64,000 nucleotides of DNA, from NCBI RefSeq assembly GCF_000219535.2, contig NZ_CP007806.1:2266501-2330500 (forward strand), written 5' to 3'. Positions 17,940-25,229 of this stretch are shown here, in pieces. This DNA is from Brevibacillus laterosporus LMG 15441 (GTDB lineage: Bacteria > Bacillota > Bacilli > Brevibacillales > Brevibacillaceae). The notes beneath the pieces are model-generated. The model was given only the letters and a program-made list of their open reading frames with translations, did not search any database and was not told the origin of the DNA. The first letter of the stretch is position 1. Every line of letters starts with the position of its first letter. The translations under genes were made by a program, and so were the position numbers.

Positions 17940-18554
17940 ATGGAGCCATTTTCTTTACCGAAGCTGCAATACAATTATGACGAGTTAGAACCTTATCTCG
18001 ATGCCAGAACCATGGAAATCCATCATGGTAAGCACCATGCAACCTATGTGACGAATTTGAACAAGGCAATCGAGAACTATCCACAGTTCAAGAATGCTAC
18101 TGTAGAAGAATTGATCAGCAATTTGAACGATGTACCGGAAGAAATTCGTACAGCGGTTCGAAATCATGGAGGTGGACATTATAGTCATAGCCTGTACTGG
18201 TCCATCATGAGCCCAACTGGGGGCGGGAATCCTGATGGTGATATAGCGAAGGGAATTGAAAAGCATTTTGGTAGCTTTGCACAGGTGAAGGATGAGCTAA
18301 CAAAAGCTGCTGTAAGCCGATTCGGAGCGGGATGGGGATGGCTGGTTGTCAATGGGGACAAGTTGGAAGTTACCAGTACGCCCAATCAGGATACTCCTTT
18401 TATGGAAAATAAAACGCCGATTCTGGTCGTCGATGTTTGGGAGCATGCTTATTATTTACAGTATCAGAATAAAAGGCCAGATTTTGTCTCCTCCTGGTGG
18501 AATGTCGTTAACTGGGAGGAAGTTAATCGTCGTTATAACGAAGCGATTCGTTAA
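17940..18554 (+). CDS. sodA: Superoxide dismutase (Mn/Fe type)
   Basis: 204 residues, the standard length. The metal ligands are visible: His in EIHHGKHH, His in [13 protein letters not shown], and Asp and His in [13 protein letters not shown]. The stretch GWGWLVVN precedes the last pair, and the surrounding glycine/glutamine pattern favours manganese. It converts superoxide to peroxide and oxygen in the cytoplasm. ATG lies 10 nt after AGGAGG. A strong terminator follows, and then a cysteine-rich HTH regulator on the same strand. Confidence 0.96.
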   Translation: MEPFSLPKLQYNYDELEPYLDARTMEIHHGKHHATYVTNLNKAIENYPQFKNATVEELISNLNDVPEEIRTAVRNHGGGHYSHSLYWSIMSPTGGGNPDGDIAKGIEKHFGSFAQVKDELTKAAVSRFGAGWGWLVVNGDKLEVTSTPNQDTPFMENKTPILVVDVWEHAYYLQYQNKRPDFVSSWWNVVNWEEVNRRYNEAIR

Positions 18555-18567
18555 TTTTGAATTTTCT

Positions 18568-18609
18568 AAACTTTGCAGAAGAGACAGATATACTTCTGCA
18601 AAGTTTTTT
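18568..18609 (+). terminator. Strong terminator after sodA
   Basis: AAACTTTGCAGAAG (18568-18581) and CTTCTGCAAAGTTT (18593-18606) form a perfect 14-bp stem, followed by T-rich sequence. Confidence 0.88.
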
Positions 18610-18649
18610 ACTATAAATCTCTTATCTTGCTCAGAGAGGAAGGGTGTCC

Positions 18650-19300
18650 ATGAACAAACACGCGGTTCGATTACGAGAACAATCAACAAGAAATGAGATA
18701 TTGCTGTTGCTCAAGAAGCGTGGTTCAGTAAGTGTCCAGGAAATGTCGGAGCATTTGGGAGTAACGAGGATGTCTGTTCGCAAGCATTTATATGCGTTAG
18801 AGAAGGACAGTTATATCCAATCTAGTATTCTGCGTCAGCATGTAGGAAGACCAACTTATTCCTATCGACTTACGGTTTTATCCGAAGAATTATTTCCGAA
18901 TGAATACGATAGTCTGGCCATGGAATTGATTCAGGAGATCAATGACATGTTCGGGGAATCGTTAGTGAATAGCTTATTTGAACGGAGAATGGCAAAGATC
19001 GAGAAAAAGTACCGTGAAGCGATGTCAGGACAAAATTTTGAGGAAAGAGTAGCAACTCTGGCAAAAATTCAGGATCAAGAGGGATACATGGTCAAATTAG
19101 AAAAAAAACAAGATGATACATATTTATTGGATGAAGCAAACTGTCCTGTTGTAGAAATTGCAATCCGCAATCGCCAAGCATGTCAATGTGAGGTTGCTCT
19201 ATTCGCAGCGTTGCTTGACGCCGATGTGCAGCGTACGGAATGTATTGCAGACGGGAATATGAGATGTCGTTATTTGATAAAGGAGAGGGGCAAGAGCTAA
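18650..19300 (+). CDS. HTH regulator with a cysteine-rich C-terminal domain (SufR-like)
   Basis: About 216 residues. The N-terminal winged helix holds VSVQEMSEHLGVTRMSVRKH and the wing element GRPTYSYRLT. The C-terminal half contains five cysteines, in EANCPVVEIA, RQACQCEVAL, RTECIADG and MRCRYLI. This layout resembles SufR and related COG2345 regulators, in which such cysteines can hold an iron-sulfur cluster. I prefer ATG 18650 over the GTG at 18644 because of spacing from GGAAGG. Its place after sodA suggests a redox or iron-sulfur role, but sodA has its own terminator. Confidence 0.8.
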   Translation: MNKHAVRLREQSTRNEILLLLKKRGSVSVQEMSEHLGVTRMSVRKHLYALEKDSYIQSSILRQHVGRPTYSYRLTVLSEELFPNEYDSLAMELIQEINDMFGESLVNSLFERRMAKIEKKYREAMSGQNFEERVATLAKIQDQEGYMVKLEKKQDDTYLLDEANCPVVEIAIRNRQACQCEVALFAALLDADVQRTECIADGNMRCRYLIKERGKS

Positions 19301-19523
19301 GGCTAGTGGGGGAGAAAAAGATGAATCGCAGCTGAAAACGGAAATGATCAATGAATAGGGAGGAGAGAGTCAGGGTTTTACATTAGCAACGATTTTATTT
19401 ATGGTTGGGGAGTCAATACTAAACTTGGTATAAAATATATCCTTACATAAGAAGAACGGTTTTTAAAGTCAATGTTTGAAAAGGAGAATTACAATCTATT
19501 GAGTTTGATACGTGATCATATAA

Positions 19524-19565
19524 AACAGGACAAAAAGGTAGTTTAATCTTTTTGTCCTGTTGATT
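19524..19565. terminator. Strong bidirectional terminator
   Basis: AACAGGACAAAAAG (19524-19537) and CTTTTTGTCCTGTT (19548-19561) form a perfect 14-bp stem with a 10-nt loop. It lies between the regulator gene on the plus strand and the convergent gene on the minus strand that ends at 19600. Confidence 0.82.
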
Positions 19566-19599
19566 TATTTTCTACAACTGGTAGGTCTGTCTATGATAA

Positions 19600-20154
19600 C
19601 TAAAAGTGTGCCAGTAGGTATGTTTCTTTCAGTCTTTGAAAGTTTACACTTGATTTTGCAAGATTGTTATTCAATCTTTCTATCTTTTGAATGAAATCGC
19701 CTGTTTTCGTTTTAAGTTCAGAAAGAAATTGTGCTTTATTTATAATCTCATTTTCCCATCCAGTATCATAGATGGAACAAAGCGGAACGGGAGTTACAAA
19801 TTCCTTAGGAACCCTATCTGTTGCCAGCACGAAATCAATCAATACATTTTCATTCCTATTTTTAATTACGATCCAGTTATCGGGTTCTTCTATGGTTTTA
19901 ATAGCAGCATACCCCTCCTTTTTTAACATGATTAGAGCCTCATTTAGCATTTGAAACCATGATATGATCCATTCTTCGAAAAAGTTGAATTCATGGATCG
20001 TCGCATCTTCAGAATAATATCCATATTCCTGCTCATTAAAAGAAAAGAGTATCAATCCTAAGAAATCATCACCGTACTCTTCTATAAGCTCTTCATGAGT
20101 AAGGGAGGAAATTTCTGATTCAGACAAAGCAAGTTGATAATTAATACGAAACAT
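19600..20154 (-). CDS. Acidic protein of unknown function
   Basis: 184 residues, soluble, with no signal peptide. The N-terminal half is rich in Glu, Asp and aromatic residues, including ESEISSLTHEELIEEYGDDF. The C-terminal 45 residues are predicted helical, including KTGDFIQKIERLNNNLAKS. I do not recognise a family. Size, acidity and solitary position resemble immunity-type proteins, but no toxin gene is visible nearby. The ATG is preceded by AGGAAGGAG. Confidence 0.6.
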   Translation of the reverse strand: MFRINYQLALSESEISSLTHEELIEEYGDDFLGLILFSFNEQEYGYYSEDATIHEFNFFEEWIISWFQMLNEALIMLKKEGYAAIKTIEEPDNWIVIKNRNENVLIDFVLATDRVPKEFVTPVPLCSIYDTGWENEIINKAQFLSELKTKTGDFIQKIERLNNNLAKSSVNFQRLKETYLLAHF

Positions 20155-20242
20155 ATTAACTCCTTCCTAATAACCAAAATCTTTTAATGTGTATCTATGT
20201 GGACCATAAGCAGTACTAAAGTCGAAATATCAGTAAACTAGG

Positions 20243-20842
20243 TTATTTTTTAACCCTTATTAAATTGTATTTGAATAATAGCGTAATTCCTAAGTTCATT
20301 AGAAAATGCACAACAAATGGTACTAAAATATTGTTGGTTTCAAAATATAACCAGCCAAAAGTAAAACTTGGTATGCTTATATTTATTAGCATGATAGGCT
20401 TTTTGAAGTATTGAGTATGAAAACCTAAGAAAAATAAAGTAGTTGCTATAATTGCAATCCATTGGTTCTCTATAAAGATGAAAAGTAAATTTTGAATAAT
20501 TCCTCTAAACAAAAGTTCTTCAAATAACGCTCCTAAAAGCATAAAGACAAAAATAGGTAACAGTGAATAATTTTGATAACTCTTGTTTGTATCGTCAATG
20601 TATTTCGAGGGTATGTAAAGCGTTAAGATTACACCATACAAAAGTAGAGCAAACGAAGCACTACATATATGCATTATCATTCTGATTGGTTTTTCGAACG
20701 ATAGGAAATTATGAATTGTGAGTACATCATAAACGATAAGAATAAAAATGATGGCCACGCAAATGAATGTAAAAGAAGAGAATACGAAAACAGCGTCTTT
20801 TGGGTTGAAATCCTTTTTTGTTTTCTTGGTTTTGTCTTTCAT
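20243..20842 (-). CDS. CPBP-family intramembrane metalloprotease
   Basis: 199 residues with five to six hydrophobic segments after a lysine-rich N-terminus. It carries the motif set of the family: EELLFRGIIQ, FFLGFHTQYF and VVHFLMNLG. The first motif supplies the glutamates and arginine, and the other two the metal-binding histidines. It is shorter than the CPBP protein at 12309 and not closely similar to it. Substrate is unknown. It may be co-transcribed with the unknown gene at 19600. Confidence 0.85.
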   Translation of the reverse strand: MKDKTKKTKKDFNPKDAVFVFSSFTFICVAIIFILIVYDVLTIHNFLSFEKPIRMIMHICSASFALLLYGVILTLYIPSKYIDDTNKSYQNYSLLPIFVFMLLGALFEELLFRGIIQNLLFIFIENQWIAIIATTLFFLGFHTQYFKKPIMLINISIPSFTFGWLYFETNNILVPFVVHFLMNLGITLLFKYNLIRVKK

Positions 20843-21177
20843 AGCTTACCTTCTTTTCTGTGACTTTAAAATAATGAAAATACCTTATATTCCTATTTTA
20901 TCAGAAGGTATAATATCTACAAATAATGATGTAAAAAGCAACAATCTTTTAGAAAACAACCTAAAGAAAAAGGCAAACAAAAAGTCAGAAGGAGGAACTA
21001 GATCAAAATTTCTTTCAGTATGTAGCTGTAGATACGAAAAGAATTGAAGCAATTTTCCTACGATTTTCTAAACAAACATCTATTAACAAATATACTGTAT
21101 ACTAAAGACTTCTATTAGCAAATGGTATAACCCGATTTGTGATGAGGAAATTGATATTACGTAAGGGAGCATTAACA
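20843..21177. other. Intergenic, no supported feature
   Basis: A 335-bp AT-rich spacer between divergent genes. It should contain promoters for both, but no clear box, repeat or small gene with a ribosome binding site was found. Confidence 0.35.
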
Positions 21178-21792
21178 ATGGGTAAAATGGATGAACAAAT
21201 TTTAGTGGTAAAACGAACGGAACTATTTGATAATGAGCGGTTGGCTTTCCAAGGAATTGAAAAGGAACCTGACAGAATCACGAGGCTAATGAGTAATATT
21301 TCATCTCATTATTCTGTTATGAGACGCGGAGATGCTGAGGAAGATCAGGGCTTTAAGCAACCAATTCCATATGTAGTAATTCGCAAGGGCAATGAGCTGT
21401 TCATGTACAAACGTCTATCAGGCGGTGGAGAAGCACGCCTGCATGACAAGCTGTCATTAGGTACAGGGGGTCACATGAATGACGAAAATAGCAGCAGCTT
21501 CGAGGAAGTTTTAGAGATTAATTTACTTAGAGAGCTAGAGGAAGAGCTGGACATACAAGCAGCAGATCGAGAGTTTAACACGATTGGCTTTATCAATGAT
21601 GACGTAGAAGAAGTAGGTAAAGTACATATTGGACTTCTTGTAACACTTGATTTAGATGAAGATGCGACTGTGAGTGTAAGAGAAATTGATCAGTTGGAAG
21701 GCAAGTGGACAACCATCGAGGAGTTGTTGCAGCCGGATATATATGGAAGATTAGAAAGCTGGTCAAAATTCGTAGTAGATGTATTGAAGTAG
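21178..21792 (+). CDS. NUDIX hydrolase-like protein
   Basis: 204 residues. The N-terminal third (1-70) is an extension containing VVKRTELFDNERLAFQGIE. The NUDIX domain follows. Its box spans GTGGHMNDENSSSFEEVL to LLRELEEELDI, with REx2EE present but a long insert before it. The C-terminus has WTTIEELLQPDIYGRLESWS. It is probably a nucleotide or phosphosugar pyrophosphatase of unknown substrate. I start at the ATG at 21178, behind AAGGGAG; a longer frame to 21139 lacks such a signal. Confidence 0.8.
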   Translation: MGKMDEQILVVKRTELFDNERLAFQGIEKEPDRITRLMSNISSHYSVMRRGDAEEDQGFKQPIPYVVIRKGNELFMYKRLSGGGEARLHDKLSLGTGGHMNDENSSSFEEVLEINLLRELEEELDIQAADREFNTIGFINDDVEEVGKVHIGLLVTLDLDEDATVSVREIDQLEGKWTTIEELLQPDIYGRLESWSKFVVDVLK

Positions 21793-21800
21793 AACGCAGC

Positions 21801-21823
21801 GGGGGAGCTGACTCCCCCAGTTG
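21801..21823 (+). terminator. GC-rich terminator hairpin
   Basis: GGGGGAG (21801-21807) pairs with CTCCCCC (21812-21818) around CTGA, right after the NUDIX stop codon. The remaining roughly 290 bp before the SCIFF gene contain no further feature that I can support. Confidence 0.65.
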
Positions 21824-22106
21824 TTAAAATGAACAGATAACGTGGTATGCCGGCAAGGGTTTTACATTTTTTCTAAAGAAAAACAGCGAGCATTTTACGA
21901 AAAAAAGATGATATTCTTCCGTGAATTGGTTTTTGAGGGTAGATGAGACATCTATATAAGCGAAATCAAGTGAAGTTTCACAGATAAGACATTAGCTATA
22001 ATTGACGTCAACCTGAGGCGTTGTTAAAATTATCTAGGTAATATTGTGAAAAAAATCACGATATTGATTCTCATTGCTTCAAAATAGTGAAAAGGGGTTG
22101 TACATC

Positions 22107-22256
22107 ATGAAAAGAATCGTAACATTGAGCACGCGTAAATTGCAGGATACCGCAAAGTTTGGTGGATGTGGCGCATGCCAGACATCCTGTCAGTCAGCTT
22201 GCAAAACTTCCTGTGGAATTGCTAATCAGCAATGTGAAAACAAATTGAACAGATAG
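22107..22256 (+). CDS. SCIFF ranthipeptide precursor
   Basis: A 49-residue peptide, starting at the ATG at 22107 behind AAAGGGG. It has six cysteines in its second half, at positions 21, 24, 28, 32, 36 and 43: FGGCGACQTSC, QSACKTSCG and QQCENK. This is the six-cysteines-in-forty-five (SCIFF) pattern, common in Clostridia and less so in Bacilli. In known systems the partner radical SAM enzyme makes thioether bridges from Cys to acceptor residues at beta or gamma carbons. The leader is MKRIVTLSTRKLQDTAKF. The maturase follows after a terminator hairpin. Confidence 0.9.
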   Translation: MKRIVTLSTRKLQDTAKFGGCGACQTSCQSACKTSCGIANQQCENKLNR

Positions 22257-22270
22257 GTAATGGAAATGTA

Positions 22271-22305
22271 CCGCCCAACTGCTTTGCGGATGGGCGGCAA
22301 TTTTT
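22271..22305 (+). terminator. Terminator between SCIFF precursor and maturase
   Basis: CCGCCCA (22271-22277) pairs with TGGGCGG (22291-22297), followed by CAATTTTT. It sits 15 bp after the precursor stop and 29 bp before the maturase start. Partial read-through here would give abundant precursor and little enzyme, a usual arrangement in peptide-maturation cassettes. Confidence 0.82.
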
Positions 22306-22333
22306 ATGGGCAAAAGGAGCTTGATTATCAAGT

Positions 22334-23740
22334 ATGATCCATCAATATAAACTAAACGGATACAACATTGTGCTTGACACCTACAGTGGATCGGTACATG
22401 TTGTCGATGATCTCGCTTATGAAATCATCGCACTTTACGAAAATACTTCTACAGAAAAAATAGTGGCAATGATGCTGGAAAAGTATGCACATGATTGTGC
22501 TATTACTGAGCTGGACATCCGTGAAACCATAGCAGATGTCGAGGAGCTAAAAAAAGACGGGCAACTCTTTACTGAGGATGAATTTAAGGATCTCTCTATT
22601 GATCTGAGAAATCGTCAGACCTATGTAAAGGCTCTATGCTTCAATGTTGCGCATACCTGTAATCTGTCATGTGAATATTGTTTTGCTAGTCAGGGGAAAT
22701 ACCACGGAGACAGAGCGATCATGAGCTATGAGGTTGGGCAAAGAGCTATCGATTACCTATTGGAAAACTCGGGTCACCACCGAAATCTCGATATCGATTT
22801 CTTCGGCGGAGAACCGCTTATGGCTTGGAAGGTTGTCAAGCAGATTGTCGCTTACGCAAGAAGTAAAGAAAAAGAGTACAAAAAGACTTTTCGGTTCACC
22901 TTTACTACGAATGGTATGTTACTTAACGATGAGGTTACCGATTTCTTAAATCAAGAAATGTATAATGTTGTATTAAGCCTTGATGGCAGAAAAGAGGTTC
23001 ATGATCGACTTCGTAAAACAGTCACTGGAGAGGGAAGCTACGATTTTATTGTTCGGAAGTTCCAGGATTTTGTCAAGAAGCGTGGAGACAAAGAATACTA
23101 TGTACGTGGAACCTACACCCAGAACAATCTCGATTTTACCAATGACATTTTTCATATTGCAGACCTTGGATTTGATAAACTCTCGATGGAGCCTGTTATC
23201 TGTGATCCGAGCGAGCCCTATGCGCTAACCGAGAATGACCTCCAAGAGATTTATAACCAATATGAAATTCTCGCGAAGGAAATGCTTCAACGTAAGGAAA
23301 AGGGCAATGGGTTTACCTTCTACCATTATATGCTTGACCTCTCAGAAGGCCCTTGTATTCAGAAAAGAATCGCTGGCTGTGGTTCAGGAACCGAATACCT
23401 TGCTGTCACTCCATGGGGTGATCTTTTCCCTTGCCATCAATTTGTAGGGAATGAGAATTATTGTATGGGAAACATTTGGGATGGGATTACCAAACCAGAG
23501 TTGCAATACAAGTTTAAAGAAAGCAACTGCTATTCGAAGCCGGAATGTCAGGACTGCTGGGCAAAACTGTACTGTAGTGGTGGTTGTCCTGCTAATGCGC
23601 TTCATGTGACAGGCTCCCTCAATGGAACCTACGACTTCAGTTGTGATATTTTCCGGAAGAGAATTGAATGTTCCATGATGGTTAAGGTAGCCGAATCGAT
23701 CAGCGCTATGGAGGAGCAAGTCGTGGACTGGGATCACTAA
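22334..23740 (+). CDS. SCIFF radical SAM maturase
   Basis: 468 residues. Residues 1-90 form a PqqD-like peptide-recognition domain. The radical SAM cluster is C109-x3-C113-x2-C116 in HTCNLSCEYCF. Downstream are FFGGEPLMAWK and FTFTTNGMLL of the SAM barrel. The C-terminal SPASM region is cysteine-rich, with GDLFPCHQF, CQDCWAKLYCSGGCP and two later cysteines, and should bind auxiliary iron-sulfur clusters. This matches the maturase family that pairs with SCIFF (CteB type), which installs thioether bridges. The nearest ribosome binding site AAGGAG is 14 nt from the ATG, which is long. Confidence 0.93.
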   Translation: MIHQYKLNGYNIVLDTYSGSVHVVDDLAYEIIALYENTSTEKIVAMMLEKYAHDCAITELDIRETIADVEELKKDGQLFTEDEFKDLSIDLRNRQTYVKALCFNVAHTCNLSCEYCFASQGKYHGDRAIMSYEVGQRAIDYLLENSGHHRNLDIDFFGGEPLMAWKVVKQIVAYARSKEKEYKKTFRFTFTTNGMLLNDEVTDFLNQEMYNVVLSLDGRKEVHDRLRKTVTGEGSYDFIVRKFQDFVKKRGDKEYYVRGTYTQNNLDFTNDIFHIADLGFDKLSMEPVICDPSEPYALTENDLQEIYNQYEILAKEMLQRKEKGNGFTFYHYMLDLSEGPCIQKRIAGCGSGTEYLAVTPWGDLFPCHQFVGNENYCMGNIWDGITKPELQYKFKESNCYSKPECQDCWAKLYCSGGCPANALHVTGSLNGTYDFSCDIFRKRIECSMMVKVAESISAMEEQVVDWDH

Positions 23741-24184
23741 TGTGTAATGTTTTAAAAATAAATAACCCATATGTTGTCAGTAGAGAAGAGTTCCTTTAGT
23801 AATATGGGACTCTTTTTTTATATACATCAATAGTAAGGTGATAACTAAGGGATAAAATGTGAAGTGGTACAGGAAAAGGTGGGAAGGTTTCCTTATGCAA
23901 ATGAGGAACAGTATTCTAGATATAGGGATTGGAAGGATAAAAGCTACTTGCCATGTCACATTAGTTCTTGCAAGTTGCATTGTAGGTATTTATATCGTGT
24001 ATAAGATATATTCTTGATGAGCGAAAAGTAATTCTTAAACTTACTGACGTGGTAAATGAGACTTTGCACCGTCATTTCAGTCTAGATGAGGAAAAGCTTG
24101 AACACCTTCTTTTTGAAAAAATGACTGCTGAAGAGAGGCACTTCGTTTTAAAAGACTTTACTTTAATGAAGGAGAGGACAGAAG
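23741..24184. other. Decayed region with small doubtful ORFs
   Basis: A weak hairpin near 23788-23820 may terminate the maturase transcript. A 40-codon frame at 23895-24017 (MQMRNSILDIG..., one hydrophobic segment) has GGAAGG seven bases upstream. A 50-codon GTG frame at 24049-24201 encodes a charged helical peptide. It overlaps the DUF3147 pseudogene start. Both look like remnants of a small membrane-protein operon. I do not list them as genes. Confidence 0.35.
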
Positions 24185-24353
24185 ATGTTCACACTAAGTA
24201 AAATTATCGTATCGGCAATTATTATTGGAATAATCACTGAGGTCTCGCGCAGTTTTCCCACTCAGGGTGGGAATCATTGCCGCTTTACCTACCGTTAGTA
24301 TTTTGAGCATTTTTTGGCTTTATGTGCAGGGTGAGCATATGGAGATTCGATAG
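24185..24353 (+). pseudogene. DUF3147-like membrane protein, frameshifted remnant
   Basis: The first 32 codons read MFTLSKIIVSAIIIGIITEV and on to FPTQGG. The frame then shifts by one base near 24270, and the next frame continues IIAALPTVSILSIFWLYVQG to a stop at 24353. Joined, the two pieces resemble the start of a DUF3147 small membrane protein, which is usually about 110 residues. So the gene is both frameshifted and short. Confidence 0.6.
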
Positions 24354-25213
24354 GAATTAAAAAGCCTTATATATATAAAGGTTGAGGGAAACAATCAATT
24401 AAAGATCAGTGACTCTCATAAGAAGGGCACAGGAGATTTAGGTAACATATGTCAGTAGGAGTCAAGAAACCTATTTGTGTGAGTGACATAGAGAGGTTAA
24501 TAACAACGGCTAAAGTAGTTATATAATCCTTATCAGGAAACATTATTTTTTAAGTTATTTTAAGAAGAAATTGATAAAGTATCTAAGATAGTCACTATAG
24601 AAAATAAAATTAGCCATTTCCAAATAAGTGTTAAGGAAATGTTTCGTGTACTAATCATATAAGGGACACTGGCAATAATGATATGATTGTCCATATAAGT
24701 ATTTTTTTGGGTATTTTTAAATATATTTACTTTCTATAGGTTCCTCTCATTTCTCGTTTATAATACTATAACTACGATGAAAAAATTTATTTAATTTGTT
24801 TAGACCCTGATATTCATTTAACTCACCAACTGGTAATACATGTAAAATCCATGCGGAGGTATGGGCATCTCTACATAACTGAAAGTTTAATACATAATTC
24901 TATCAATAAGCTTCTCACCCTTCTAATTACTTTAAAAATTTTGTAGTAAAACCAATGTAGGTAAACTTAAAAAAATCATTATGACACCGTTCGAAGACGC
25001 TTAGTTCCTTAGAATATTCAAGATTTTTAACATAACAATAGAAGCTTATTGCCCTTCATCAAAAAAACGGTCCTAACAGTATAGGATTTTTGAAAAGAAT
25101 CTCTTTACAAACATTTCAATTTTAAAGATGGATATTCATTCTTTTAGGATAATTTTATGCTTAACGAGCAGTCTAATAAGGAAATCGAAAAAACTTTAAA
25201 TTTACCTATCTAT
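24354..25213. other. AT-rich intergenic stretch, no gene
   Basis: About 860 bp of very AT-rich DNA with stops in all frames and no ribosome binding site followed by a useful frame. I see no repeat or RNA gene. It must carry the promoter for the cassette starting at 25230. The base composition changes sharply at the cassette start. Confidence 0.45.
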
Positions 25214-25229
25214 AGAAGGAGAGATTTTT

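Noticed and set aside
23895-24201. Two small frames of 40 and 50 codons before the DUF3147 remnant
   Set aside because: They may be relics of a small membrane-protein operon, but neither has a recognisable family and the neighbouring gene is broken. Kept as a note only.
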